The notes under the pieces were generated by a model. The model was not told the DNA's origin. It saw nothing but the letters and a program-made list of their open reading frames with translations, and did not search any database. From the NCBI GenBank assembly GCA_035048815.1, contig JAUCBN010000012.1, forward strand, positions 10,955,001 to 11,019,000: 64,000 nt of DNA. Reading direction: 5' to 3'. This document shows positions 9,386 to 20,982 of the stretch, piece after piece. The position numbers and the translations under genes are program-made. This stretch comes from Abelmoschus esculentus. Taxonomy: Eukaryota; Streptophyta; Magnoliopsida; Malvales; Malvaceae. Numbering within the stretch: position 1 is the first letter of the stretch; the number at the start of each line of letters is the position of its first letter.

Positions 9386-10480
9386 ATCTCAAACCCGAAA
9401 AGATTATTTCCCCTTACCTTTCATTGACCAAATGGTCGAAAGAATTCCAAGAAAATCACATTATTGTTATCTTGACAGATTTTCTGGATTTTTTCAAATA
9501 CCAGTCGCACCTGAAGATTAAGAAAAGACGATATTTTCTTGTCCTTTTGGAACATTTTCCAAACGGAGAATGCCTTTCAGACTTGTAATGCACCTGCAAC
9601 ATTTCAACGATGTATGTTGAGTATATTTTTCGACTATGTTGAGCAAGGTATTGAGGTATTTATGGAAGATTTTACCGTCTATTGTAATTTTTTCAAACAA
9701 TGGCTTTCTAATCTTTCTTATGTTTTGAATCGTTGCATTGAATTTAATTTGATTTTAAATTATGAAAAATGTTATTTCATGGTAAGTAAATGATTAGTTC
9801 TTGGGCATATTGTTTTATTAAAGGGAATTGTCGTTGATGAAGCAAAAACTGACATATTACGCTCACTTCCATACCCCACTTGATGAAGGAGATTCGATCT
9901 TTTCTTGGTCATGTAGGATTTTACCGGCGCTTTATTAAGGATTTTTCTAAATTGGCGTAACCGTTATGTCGTTTGTTATAAAAAGATATTGAATTCAGCC
10001 TAGATGATTCTTGTAAGGAGTCATTCGATACACTAAAAGAAAAGCTTGTGTCTGTTCCAATTGTGCAACTACCAGATTGGAGTTTACCATTCGAAATAAT
10101 GTATGATGCCTCCGATTTAAGCGTAGGGGCAGTCCTCGGCCAAAGAAAAGGAAAATATCCACATGTTATTGCTTATGCTTCAAGGACCCTCGATTCGGCT
10201 CAATGAAACTATTCAACCACGGAAAAAAAGTGTTTGCCACTATTTTCGCTTTAGAGAAATTTTGATCATACTTACTCGGCACTAAAATTCTTGTTTTCTC
10301 TGACCATGCAGCATTGAAATATTTGATGAAAAAGAAGGAAACGAAACCGAGGTTGATTCGTTGGATTCTTTTAATTTAAGAGTTCGACCTTGAAATAAAA
10401 GATAAAAATGGAAGCGAGAATTTGGTAGCGGACCATCTTAGTTGATTGTCTATGACCATAATCGAACCTCTCATCCAAGA
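9386..10480 (+). pseudogene. Element B reverse transcriptase and RNase H, degraded
   Basis: RT residues start at once after the A LTR: KDYFPLPFIDQMVER, then FSGFFQIPVAPED, then an in-frame stop, SCPFGTF, frameshift, FQRCMLSIF and the palm motif FMED (about 9656-9672). The family motif at that point is FMDD, so the first catalytic Asp reads Glu. Downstream, 9880-9960 encodes the SFLGHVGFYRRFIKDFSK segment across frames. About 10080-10440 gives RNase H (MYDASDLSVGAVLGQ, then YASRTLDSAQ) with several stops. The gene cannot make a functional enzyme. Confidence 0.72.
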
Positions 10481-10559
10481 GCAATTTTCGGACGAAAGTT
10501 TGATGGAAGTGCGCACTTCATTTCCTTAGTTTTCCGATATGGCAAATTTCTTAGCAACA

Positions 10560-11784
10560 GGTAAGCTTTCGAATAATTTACCTTTATCCGAAGTCAAACG
10601 CATAAACCGAGAATCTCGCCTTTACATATGGGACGAACCATACTTGTGAAAATTTTTTTTGGATCAAATCATCCGATGATGCGTAAGCGAAAGAGAGGTA
10701 AAGTTGATTCTTGAATTTTGTCATTCATATGCATGCGGAGGACATTTTGGCCCAAAACGTGCATAAATTTTAGAGTGTGGATTCTTTTGGCCAACTTTAT
10801 TTAAAGATACTTATAATTTTTGCAAAGCTTGTGATAGGTGCCAAAGAGTCGGAAACTTAAGCAGAAGAAGTGAAATATCGTTGAATCCAATACATATTTG
10901 TGAAATTTTCGATGTGTGGGGACTTGACTACATGGGTCCATTTACATTATCTTTTGGAAATTCTTATATTATTTTGGCGGTAGGTTATGTTTCAAAACGG
11001 GTCGAAGTAAAATCCACCCGCGAAAATGATGCAAAAACAATAACTAATTTCTTGCGTGATTTTATTTTTTCCAGGTTTGGAACCCCGAGAGTAATTATTT
11101 GTGATAAAGGAACTCACTTCATTAACCGAGTCGTTGAAGCGTTAATGAAAAAATATGGAGTGACTCAACGGATATCAACATCTTATCATCCGCAAACGAA
11201 CGAACACGTAGAGATTTGGAATCACGAAATTAAATCCCTTCTAGAAAAGATCATCAAACCAAACCGGAAGGATTGGAGCTTGAAATTAGTTGATGCGTTA
11301 TGGGCATATCGCACGACATATAAGGGACCAATCGGCATGTACCTGTACCGAATTGTTTTTGGCAAGCCTTCCCATTTACCGGTTGAAATGGAACACAAAG
11401 CATTTTGGGAGATCAAAGAGTGCAATTTGGAAATGGATGCGGTGGGCGAAACAAGGAAGTTGCATGCATATCCATGAGCTCGATGAAATACGTCGAAATG
11501 CTTACGATAGTACAAAAATTTATAAAGAAAAAACGAAACAATTTCATGATCAAAAGATTTCTTTTAAATCTTTCACTATCGGTCAAAAAGTTTTATTATT
11601 TAACTCGAAACATAAACTTTTTGCAGGCAAACTCCGATCGAAATGGCTCGGACCTTACACCATCACTCAAATATTTCCTCATGGAGCGGTTGAAATTGAC
11701 AAAAATTCCGGTATCCGATTCAAAGTTAACGACCAACGATTAAAGCCATATTATGAGAGTAAACCGATCAGATTAATCAAATAA
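10560..11784 (+). pseudogene. Element B integrase, nearly intact but for one 4-bp duplication
   Basis: A degraded HHCC zinc-binding region lies around 10690-10850 (HSYACGGHFG, then CKACDRCQ). The catalytic core from 10881 reads openly: WGLDYMGPF (first Asp), VIICDKGTHF (second Asp), TSYHPQTN and NHEIKSLLEK (Glu), so the DDE triad is present. The frame is lost at 11461-11469, where GCAT is tandemly duplicated, and resumes one phase over, with ELDEIRRNAY, VLLFNSKHKLF, KWLGPYTI and stop at 11784. The C-terminal part matches element H and other Athila integrases. Apart from the 4-bp duplication and the decayed N-terminus this ORF is remarkably well kept. Confidence 0.75.
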
Positions 11785-13303
11785 ATTAATGTGGAAGAAC
11801 CTAAAATTTAATTCGAAAGGTCGTCGAGCTAATGACGTTAAAATAGAGCTTAGTGGGAGGCAACCCATTTTATTTTTCTTAAAATTCGTGTGGCTTGTTT
11901 TTATTTTTCATTTCATCATTTTTTTAATTTTGTAGGTACCTCGTTGATTAGAATCAAATAAGGACAAAGCCAAGGAATTACAACAAAAACCATGAAACTA
12001 AATTGGGGAGTATTTTCACCTTCTCTTTTTCATCTTATCTTATTTGTTCATATTGGGATAATATGATTTTAAGTGACGGGGTGAGATTAGAAATCAATTA
12101 ACTCTTGCTTATGCTTTGTGATTGAAATTGAGCTATTTCTTTGTTAGAATTGTTGATAATCTTGGTTGTTAATTTCTAGTTCGATTTAATTTCCTTGTAT
12201 TTATTTGTGAATTCAATCTTGTTCTTGTTGAATTTAGGATGCATGATAGCTTGGCATGACTAATTTATTTAGATTTTCTTTGGTAATTTCATGAATTTGT
12301 CGATTGAATTGGATGCATTACTTAGTTCAATAAACCTTTCATATGAGCTTTGAGCCTAATGAGCATATATTTTTATTGTTGCTCTTTGTTTCATTTGAGT
12401 GTGCCAAACTAATTGATTGCATTCTAGAACTTAAAACTCGATACTTGTTGAGACTACACTCTTTTTTTCATTTGAGTGTGCCAAACCATTTTTCTTCCCG
12501 AATAAAATAACCTACCCATTTTATTTGTTTACCCCTTAGTGAACTATTTTTGAGCCTTAAACTTTTCATTGTTCACCATGTTTTAAATCCATACCAATTT
12601 CATTATATTTCCATCTTTTTGTTACCTTTTTCAAGACAAAGGTGAACTTATTTTAAAAAAAAAGAAAAAAAATCATCGAAACAGTGCAAGATCGAACAAA
12701 ACAATCCAAAAAAAATTGATTTGAACAATGTAGAAAAAAACAATGCAAGAAATAGATTAGAATTGTTCGAATAAACTTTCCAAAAAATGAAAAAAATTCT
12801 TTCTTCTCTTCCATTTTTATTTCCCTTTGAATAAATTTTTGGAATAATTTTCTCTTTGTCTTGAATTTTTCAAACCCCATTTTCATCCTTTATCCTACCC
12901 GAACCTTAACCCCATTACAACCTATATTAAAGACCTCTTGATTTTTGCATCACTTTTATATTAAGTAGTGAAAACTAGATTGGGATACAAGCCTATGGTA
13001 ATGAATTGATTAGTTTAGGCTTGAGCGATTCTTTCACCCGAAACACTTGAGCGAAATGAGTGAACCAATGTGAGGAACTAAGTCTTCTATTCTTTGAAAT
13101 TGATAGATGATTGATATACCTTGGTAGATATACACTTAATTGATTATGCCTTGATTGATTGATCTTGAATTTCAACATTTACTTGACTTAGCTTACTTAA
13201 GAAATCTTGGAAATTCTTTGAAATTGGAGTTGACAACTTAAGGATTTTAGCATGATAATTGAGAAATGCTTGAGGACAAGCTTTGAATAAGTGAGGGGGA
13301 ATT
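11785..13303 (+). other. Element B 3' UTR
   Basis: No ORF of note and no second gene. It contains the inverted-repeat motif TGGGAGGCAACCCA (11854-11867), a sequence I associate with the region after integrase in Athila/Tat elements, and a 20-bp direct repeat TTCATTTGAGTGTGCCAAAC at 12390-12409 and 12467-12486. The second copy forms an ACACTC/GAGTGT hairpin. It ends with hairpin GCTTGAGGACAAGC (13268-13281) and polypurine tract GTGAGGGGGAA before the LTR. Confidence 0.55.
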
Positions 13304-14582
13304 TGATTAGTGCTTAAAATACACATTATTTTATTAATAATTGCTCCGTGATTGATTGTTATAAATTACTAATTTGAATCATTTCGTATATTTTCCATGC
13401 AGGACGTTGAAGATAAGAAATCCAGCTTAAAAGATGAAAATTCTACAAATTTCTCAATTTTCTGGATTCATGGCTGGATTCACGGGCATGATTTTCGGGA
13501 TGACTGTTGACATGATGGCAATCAGCATCTTTTGGATTGGCTAGTTGGAAAATCTGAATGGATAGGGTCAACTAGGCAAATGGAGTCAATTTTAGGATGT
13601 GTTTTCAATTTACGAACTTAATTTTTGGGATTTTGTCTTTTTGCCTTTATTATCTTTGTAATTCCTAAGCCTATAAATATCAACTCTTGGGAGAGGCTTA
13701 AGGATCATATTTCATCATCTTTCATCTTTTGATTTTATGTTTTGCTTAGTTTGTTTTAAGTACTTTTATTCTAAATAAAGTTTTATTTTCATTTTCACTT
13801 TTATTCTCTTTTATTTTATGTTTACAAGTTATTTTCAAAACATGTCAAGCATGATAAACAATATTATACTTGGCTAATTTTCTCAAGTCAAAGAGTTAGC
13901 AAAGAAACGATTCGATCGTGAGATTCGAACAAAGAAATAAATTCCCTTCAGGGATACATTCTTGTTTTTCTAAACGTAAAAGCTTGGCAATCGGTCTCGC
14001 TTACATTTTTTAAATTACTTCTTATCAAAACGACGTCGTTGGTTAGTAAGTTGTTTAAAAATATAGTTGGGAGGAAGGACCCACCAATGGCATTTTGACT
14101 TCCTGTGAACACACTTAACGGAGGTGGCGCTAAGGAAAAACAAGATCAAAAACGATTCTCGGTGAGACAACTTCTGAGTCAGGCTTTTCTAGTTTTAAAA
14201 TTAAGTATTTTACCGGCGATAGACGTGACTAATTTACTTAAGAATCGGTTTCCGAAGATAGACTTGGGAAGATCGGTTACATGTATAAAAAACAAGTTAC
14301 AATAGGTTAGACATTGCAGACCGTAACCGACATGAATCTCAAAGGAAAATATATTTCGATGATCGAAAGAATCCAATCAAAGTTAGCTCGAGACGATTTT
14401 ATAATTTGCGACCTCTCCACTTATTTTCTTTCTTTATTTGTTTTACTTTTTAATTAATTGCTTCATTTCACTTCTATCATTTTAAATCTCAACTATCACA
14501 TTCCTTTTTATTTATTTTCGCAGATCCTGGATTAAAAACGACGATCATTTGGATTAGAAAATACGAAATTCCTTTTTTATCA
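13304..14582 (+). mobile_element. 3' LTR of element B
   Basis: Starts TGATTAGTGCTTAAAA right after the polypurine tract. TATA-like CCTATAAATATC near 13671. The 3' edge is not supported by a second copy; I place it at TATCA (14582) because F-type LTR sequence begins within a few bases. Interior similarity to the antisense LTR at 620-1715 supports the assignment. Confidence 0.55.
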
Positions 14583-14589
14583 ATTAGAT

Positions 14590-14790
14590 TATTTTAATTC
14601 CCTTGTCTAGCAGTCTTCCTTTGGTCTCCAAACGATGTCGTCTTTCATTAATCCCAATTTGGTCACATGTAGAACAAGATAAAAGACCTAAATCAGCTTC
14701 TTCGATCAATTTCCCCCAATTCGTGCCTCAATCCCTAATTCCTCTCTTCTCTGCCCTAATTCCTTCGGTTCTCCTACCCAAACCATGACA
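14590..14790 (-). mobile_element. 3' LTR of element F, truncated
   Basis: Ends (plus strand) AACCATGACA at 14790. It matches 48890-49092 over about 200 bp, including TTCGTGCCTCAATCCC and TTCTCCTACCCAAACCATGA. The rest of the LTR, present at 48655-48890, is missing here. Confidence 0.75.
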
Positions 14791-15365
14791 TTTCCCTCTC
14801 CTTCAGAAGATCCTTGTCCCCAAAGATAAAATTCCGAGAAATGAGCTTTGGGTACACTGTAATTTTCCCACGTTGCACTTTCTGTTCTCAGGTTCAACCA
14901 CTGAATGAGTAGTTGGGTGACCGTCCGGTTCTGACTTTTGACCATTCGTTTGTCAAGCACAAGGGTTGGGTAAATCTTCACTTATCCTTCTTCATTCGTT
15001 TCTGGAGGCTCTTGATAGGTAATCTTCTTATTCCCCACTTTCTTCTTTAATAGGCTCACATGAAACACTTAGTTTAGTTTGGAATGTGCAAGTAAATCCA
15101 ATCGGTAGGCTATTGATCCAATTTTGTTTATGACATTATAGGGTCCATAGTACCTTGCTGCCAACTTCATATTTTTTCTCAGTGCCAAAGATGTTTGACG
15201 ATACAGTTGCAACTTAAGGTAAACTTCATCTCCCAATGTAAATTGCCTCTCTGATCGTTTCCTATCGGCGTAGTATTTAATCCTTTGCTGGGCTCTATCA
15301 AACTATTCCTGTAGTATCGTGTTCATTGACTCCCTTCTCAGTTTCTCTTCATGCACATTTGTTCA
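14791..15365 (-). pseudogene. Element F integrase C-terminus and chromodomain
   Basis: Read on the minus strand from 15365: integrase tail with YYADRKRSERQFTLGDEVYL, then AARYYGPYNVINKIGSIAYRL, then FHVSLLKK, followed by a chromodomain-like segment from about 14985 with YPTLVLDKRMV and IQWLNLRTESATWENYS. Chromodomains at this position define chromoviruses and are thought to direct integration to modified chromatin. Stops interrupt the frame (for example before FHVSLL and before VKIYPT). This piece is separated from the rest of F's integrase by the 11.8-kb insertion E; GTTCA occurs on both sides of E. Confidence 0.75.
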
Positions 15366-16511
15366 TAATATAACGCGGAGTTCGTCGAAACAGATTTTCC
15401 TTGTTTGTTACGGATCTAAGAGTGTTGTAGGCACGTTCCTTCAATAAAAACGACAAAAAGATAACAAAAATTATGCAACATAATTATTAGTAATAAATTT
15501 AAAAGGAACAAAAATGACATTAAAAAATATAGATATAGATATATAGGTGATAATTTTGGCATTTCGAAAAGGACTTCAACGACGGCGACGATGAAGACTT
15601 CAAAAACAGCCGGTGGAGAAAACGTTAAACTCGAAAGAACTCGAACAATATGTTGAACGAACCTGAATCGAATCAGTTTAACGTCGTAGGAATTGGTCCC
15701 GCTAAATATCAATTTAGGAAACTGAAGTGTAATAAGACAATTAAACGAATTAAGTGTCAAGTAGTTCTAAAAAGAACAGAAATGAGAAAGAACTCTCAAA
15801 AATATTTATTCATTGAAATTGTGTAACCCTTTTACATTGTTCGATTACATATATATATAAACAAAGGAGTAACCGTGGCTGAAAATTAAAACCAATTGGA
15901 TTGAGCACATGTTTAATGTGCCAATCGATTTCAACTAATCAATTTTGGCACATGGTTAATGTACATCAATTTCAAATTTAAAATTGAACAAAGTGATCTG
16001 CCGATTCAGTTATGCTGGGCACCAAATCAATTGTGGCACATGAAAAATGTGCTTCAATTTCAAATGACAAAGCAATCTTCCGATTGCTCAAAATGGATGG
16101 CTCAAATTGAGCAATTCTGCTGGGTACCAAATCTAATGAATCCGGGCACATTTGCGTCCCCCAAATGGTAGCATCAACCGATCTATTATGTACCTATATA
16201 TAATAAATAAATTAGATACATACTTAAACATATATAATAAATAGGATAATTTAATATCTCACTTGAATATAACAAATAATATATATATATATATATATTT
16301 AAATATATATAAAATAATATGTCACATATCATTATGCAACACATTATAAACCCTATGTTCTAAGGCATAAATATTATCGAATAAATTCGGAATTGAAGCA
16401 CAAGTAAGGAAAAGTGTTTCCCTAAAATATTTTGCCTTAGATCGAGTAATGGGTCCTAAAGGCATGACCTTTGGATTAGTGTCAAGTGTTGGTGATGATG
16501 TGCTCACATCA
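15366..16511 (-). mobile_element. 3' LTR of element E
   Basis: 1146 bp. Plus-strand left tip TAATATAACGCGG, right tip GCTCACATCA, followed by the complement of the polypurine tract (TCCCCCCTTCTTG). It carries a (TA)n run at about 16279-16300 that is shorter in the 5' LTR, and about 20 bp near 15392 absent from the 5' LTR. Its first 190 nt on the minus strand encode the end of the pol frame. Confidence 0.85.
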
Positions 16512-17761
16512 TCCCCCCCTTCTTGAAAAGTATTTATCCTCAAATCTACAGAATTGTCATGATGGGTTAAATCAGAAACATTAAATATGGCACTTACATT
16601 GTATTCACACGGTAGATCTAACTTGTGGGCGTTGTCGTTCACTTTTTCCAACACCTAAAAAGGATCATCTCCTCTCATTAAAAGCTTGGACCGTCGATGG
16701 GCCGGAAAATGTTCCTTTCAGAAATGAACCCAACCCCAACCACCAACATCGCAAGTGACTCGCTTCCTTCCTTTGTTTGCTTGCTTTTCATATTGTTGAG
16801 TCATTCGTTCTAAATTCTCCTTTACCTGTTGATGTAATTTCTTCACATATTCTGTTGTCACTTTACCGTCTCTGTTCATCACCTGTTCCTGTGGCAAAGG
16901 CAACATATCTAGAGGAGTAATAGGATTAAAACCATAAACAACCTCAAATGGTGACATCTTAGTAGTAGAATGTGTAGCATGATTATATGCAAATTCAACA
17001 TGTGGCAAACAATCTTCCCAAGTCTTAATATTCTTTTTAATGATGGAACGAAGTAAAGTAGATAAAACTCTATTAACAATCTCAGTTTGCCCATTAGTCT
17101 GGGGATGACAAGTAGTAAAAAACATAAGTTTCGTACCTAGTTTGTTATAAAGAGTCCTCCAGAAGTGACTCAAGAATTTCATATCCCTGTCAAAAACAAT
17201 TGACCTAGGAATACCAAATAAAAGTAAAACATATCTAAAGAACAAGTTAGCCACATTAACAGCACCATCAGTCTTATGGCATGCAATAAAATGTGCAATC
17301 TTAGAGAATCTGTCAATCACAACAAAAATCCTATCTCCACCTGTCCTAGATTTAGGTAAACAAAATATAAAATCCATAGAAATATCAGTCCAAGGGGAAT
17401 CAGGAATAGTTAAAGGTAAGTATATACCATGTGGTGAAACCTTCGATTTTGCTTTCTTATAAATCACATGACGTTCACAATACCTTTCAATGTCTTTGCG
17501 CATCTTATGCCAAAATAGATGCTCCTTCAATGTTTGTAACGTCTTGGTGACTCCAAAATATCCTATCAATCCACCTTCTTGCGCCTCATGAATTAAAATA
17601 TTACGCATAGAACCCTGTGGAATGCATATCCTGTTTTCTTTGAAAAGATAACCATCGTGTCTGAAAATTTTTCCAACATCACCTTTCTCACAAGCATTAT
17701 AATTATCTCGAAAATCAGGATCATTAAAGTACATATAACGAATATATGCAAATCCAATCAA
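16322..17761 (-). pseudogene. Element E integrase, running into the 3' LTR
   Basis: Minus-strand frame from about 17761 to 16322, open except for two nonsense codons near 16715 and 16660, both in the same phase. N-terminal zinc-binding part HEAQEGGLIGYFG, then CERHVIYKKAK, where the expected second pair of cysteines is eroded. Catalytic core: SMDFIFCLP (first Asp), SIVFDRDMKF (second Asp), CHPQTNGQTEIVNR (Glu region). C-terminus: HRRSKLL, then YKLDLP-like AHKLDLPCEYNVSAIF. The frame continues through the polypurine tract (encoding QEGGD) and 63 codons into the LTR, ending with PLGPITRSKAKYF and more. The same tail is encoded at 27193-27008 in the other LTR, as expected from LTR duplication. 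Confidence 0.8.
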
Positions 17762-18400
17762 ATGGGAATCAAGATAACTTAATAGTGTATATCGACGTGA
17801 TAAAGCATCAACTACGACATTGTCTTTACCCTTTTTATAACGAATGACATAAGAAAAGACTCTAAAAATTCAACCCATTTAGCATGTCGTTTGTTTAATT
17901 TATACTAACCTGGAATATATCGCAAGGCCTCATGATCAGTGTGGATCACAAACTCCTTAGGCAACAAATAGTGCTGCCAAGTCTCTAAAGCCCGAATCAG
18001 TTCATGCATCTCCTTGTGATAGATAGGAGAATTCAATGTCGCTCCACTAAGCTTCTCACTGAAATACGCAACGGGCCTCTTTTTCTGTGACAAAACAACA
18101 CCTATACCAACTCCAGAAGCATCACATTCAATTTCAAACATTTTATCAACATCAGGTAATGCTAAAATAGATGCTTTTTTCAAACAATCTTTTATTTTCA
18201 GAAAGGCGTCTTCCTGTTCTTTATCCCAAGAGAAGACTGAATTCTTCTTCATAATCCCGGTTAAGGGAGCGATAATAGAACTGAAATGGGGAACAAACCG
18301 ACGATAAAAGCTAGCTAAACCATGAAATGATCTAACCTAACTAATTTAAGTCAGTCATGGCCACTCCTAAATATCCTTGACCTTCTCAGGATCAACTTCA
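17762..18400 (-). pseudogene. Element E RNase H
   Basis: Open segment 18252-17905 contains FSWDKEQEDAFLKIK, the RNase H core FEIECDASGVGIGVVLSQ, PVAYFSEKLSGA, YHKEMHELIRALETWQHYL and FVIHTDHEALRYI, giving catalytic Asp and Glu residues. Stops follow (after YIPG) before the integrase frame starts at 17761. It is joined to the RT in the minus-strand order expected for gypsy elements. Confidence 0.75.
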
Positions 18401-19260
18401 ACTCCCGGAGAACTAACAATGTAACCAAGAAATGTAAGTTTGTCAGTACAAAACACACATTTCTCTATGTTAGCAAACAACTTCTCTTCTCGCAAAGTCT
18501 GCAAAACAACTCTCAAATGCTCTACATGATCTGATAAAGTCTTGCTATAAATCAGAATATCATCAAAGTATACAACATAAAATTTACCAATAAAAAATCA
18601 CAGAACATGATTCATCAACCGCATAAAAGTACTAGGTGCATTAGTTAAACCAAAAGGCATTACTAACCATTGCTAAAAACCTAGCTCGGTTTTGAAAGCG
18701 GTCTTTTACTCGTCACCTTCTCGCATGCGAATCCGATGATATCCACTTTTTAGGTCAGTTTTGTAGGAGATAGTTGCTCCACAAAACTCATCTAGTATGT
18801 CATTGAGTCGAGGAATGGGATGTTGGTACTTGATTATAATCTGGTTTACTGCTCGACAATCAATACACATCCTCCAAGTTTTGTCTTTCTTTGGTATCAA
18901 CAACACTGGTACGACACACGAACTCAGACTCTCTCGAATATAACCTTTGTCCAACAACTCAGAAATTTGTCATTGAAGCTCCTTCGTCTCTTCGGGGTTA
19001 CTTTGGTATGCTGGTCTATTTGGAATTGTGGCACCTGGAATAAAATCAATATGGTTCTTAATGCCACGAATAGGGAGCAATCTCTTAGGTGTTTCATCTA
19101 GAAACACATCCTCGAAATCCTGCAAAAGAGATGAAATCGAAGTAGGCAAATTACTAGGAATCTTAGCCAATAAACAATTATCCTTAAATAACAAAATAAG
19201 TACTGAAAGCTGAGAGGAAAGACATTTCCTGATTTCTTTGCTGCTCGCGTACACATTCAT
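18401..19260 (-). pseudogene. Element E reverse transcriptase
   Basis: Segments 19260-18970 and 18957-18706 carry the RT entry (FEDVFLDETPKRLLPIRGI, HIDFIPGA, YQSNPEETKELQ; LLDKGYIRESLSSC, VLLIPKKDKTWRMCIDCRA, YKTDLKSGYHRIRMREGDE). A stop separates ELQ from the next block. Past 18706 the frame is shifted and stop-ridden but still encodes VVYFDDILIYS (about 18600-18540), the YxDD palm motif, here with both Asp present. Not translatable as one protein. Confidence 0.72.
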
Positions 19261-20171
19261 CTTGTTTTTTCCTCACGATTCCTCGATATTCTTTCGCAAC
19301 CTCACTTGGTCTTCTTGTACTTGACTCGGAGTCAATGGTGTCAAAGTGATCTTTTTACCTGCTTGTACAAAAGAATAACTATTCGTGAAGCCATCGTTCA
19401 TAGCACTCTTATCGAACTACCACAGACGTCCTAACAACAAATGGCTCGTATCTATAGAAACGACATTGCAAAGTACTTCATCCTTGTACTTTATAATGGC
19501 AAACGGAACTGCAACCTGCTTGGTCACTCTAATCTCTCCTCCTTCATTCAACCACTATAACTTATAAGGATTTGGGTGCTTTGTCGTTTTCAAACCTAGC
19601 TTGTCAATCATAATAGAACTAGCAACATTAGTGCAACTACCACTATTGATAATTACAACACATACCTTGTCATTCACGAGGCACCTTGTATGAAAGATTT
19701 TCTCTCGCTACTGTTCATCCTAAATTGGTTGAGTGTTCAAGCTTCTTTTGACAACAAGTGCTTCTCCGGTGGCAGAAGTCTGCATATTGTCATCACCCTC
19801 TTCATCACCTACTGGAGGTAGAATCTGATTGTCATCCTTAGAATCAGACTCGATCCCACCATTTTCCATCATCAACATGGTCCAGCGGTTTGGGCACTGA
19901 CTAACGACATGTCCTCGTCCTAGACACTTGAAACACTAGATATCTCGTTTTCTCTCTTATGAAACCACTGGTTGCTTACCATGCCCATTTTCAGCAACGG
20001 GGGCCTTGGGCTTGCTGGTTTTGCCTTGTTCACGAATCTGAAGTGTCGTTTGTGGTGCATGCTTCCTGTACTATTAGGAGTGTACAAAGTTTTAGAATAA
20101 GATTTAATTGGAGTAGTACCTCGATTCAAAGACTTTCTTCGCTGTTGTCGTTCAACTTTTATCGTCATTTG
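19261..20171 (-). pseudogene. Element E gag zinc knuckle and protease region, 3' of the solo LTR insertion
   Basis: Directly after the insertion point the minus strand encodes MTIKVERQQRRKS, the continuation of gag from 25036. Near 19945-19905 it has the zinc knuckle CFKCLGRGHVVSQC (CX2CX4HX4C). The rest, to 19261, corresponds to linker and protease, with many stops; a convincing protease active site is not preserved in a single frame. Confidence 0.65.
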
Positions 20172-20783
20172 TGATGTGTGTCAAATATACGCAGTTTAGT
20201 GCAAGTGAACACGTCGCAAGTAATAAAGTGATGAGTAAATCAGATATCGTCTCCACAGGAATTGATGTACTTAATATGTATTCTTTTTTCTTATTGCTCT
20301 GTAAAATAAAATAAAGACACAAGTAGTTGAGTTTTGATTAAACTAAATAAAGGAATTAAAGAAAGCTAAATAAAAAGAATGAGATCAAATTGAGAAAGAG
20401 GGAATGATCCAGTTGTGTCGTATAGTGGATGTGATTGATCTGTCTTTGTCCAATACAATTGCACTACACTACCTCGGCATTACTGTAGATTACAGTCTCG
20501 GCAGCGATAGTGTTTTTTGCTGCGACAATCTCTTGCCCTTGGGCAGATTTTACCAAAGTTTGGCAAAGTTTTCTTTGATGGTTTCGCTTCTTCCTGAGTC
20601 GAAACACTGTTGATGACTAGTCCTTGATGATACCTCCCGACGTTAATCAATTATAACCAACAACCAATCCCACACTTCTTTTAGCCGCTGAAACTCCAAC
20701 CTATCCCTAGGCCAGTTAGTATTTTCCAATCAAGTCAAATACCGTACTTACTCCTTTCGTGAATCTAACTCTTCTACGTCTAG

Positions 20784-20982
20784 TGTTGGGACCGCCGGCA
20801 CACCCCATGGCGCAGCGGAACAAAATTACGATGGTTTTTCCAGTGATCCATGTACGTTTAATCCGAAATCGAGAGGAAGAGATACGATGACTTACATTGA
20901 GTTTCTTGATAAGCAGCAAAAACAACAACTAGATTTGTGATAATCACGATTGTTCGACAATTTGAATCTTTAGCCTCCACGA
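20784..20982 (-). mobile_element. 3' LTR fragment of copia C
   Basis: 199 bp collinear with 22891-23089 up to CCTCCACGA, after which gag sequence begins. It retains the terminal TGTTGGGACC. Confidence 0.9.

Larger units (their letters stand above)
9386..14582 (+). mobile_element. Element B: Athila-like gypsy element, 3' half
   Basis: Begins inside reverse transcriptase at the junction with element A and runs through RNase H, integrase, a 1.5-kb 3' UTR, a polypurine tract and a 3' LTR. The 5' half (LTR, gag, protease, start of RT) is absent from the window; the same event that truncated A on the left probably removed it. Unlike A and H it shows no second ORF after integrase. The right edge is placed at the last TATCA before sequence matching the chromovirus F LTR. 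Confidence 0.72.

Noticed and set aside
16279..16300. (TA)n run as an independent repeat insertion
   Set aside because: The other E LTR has a shorter run at the same place, so it is slippage within the LTR.
18820..19213. Plus-strand ORFs in the 18.8-19.2 kb region
   Set aside because: Antisense shadows of element E reverse transcriptase.
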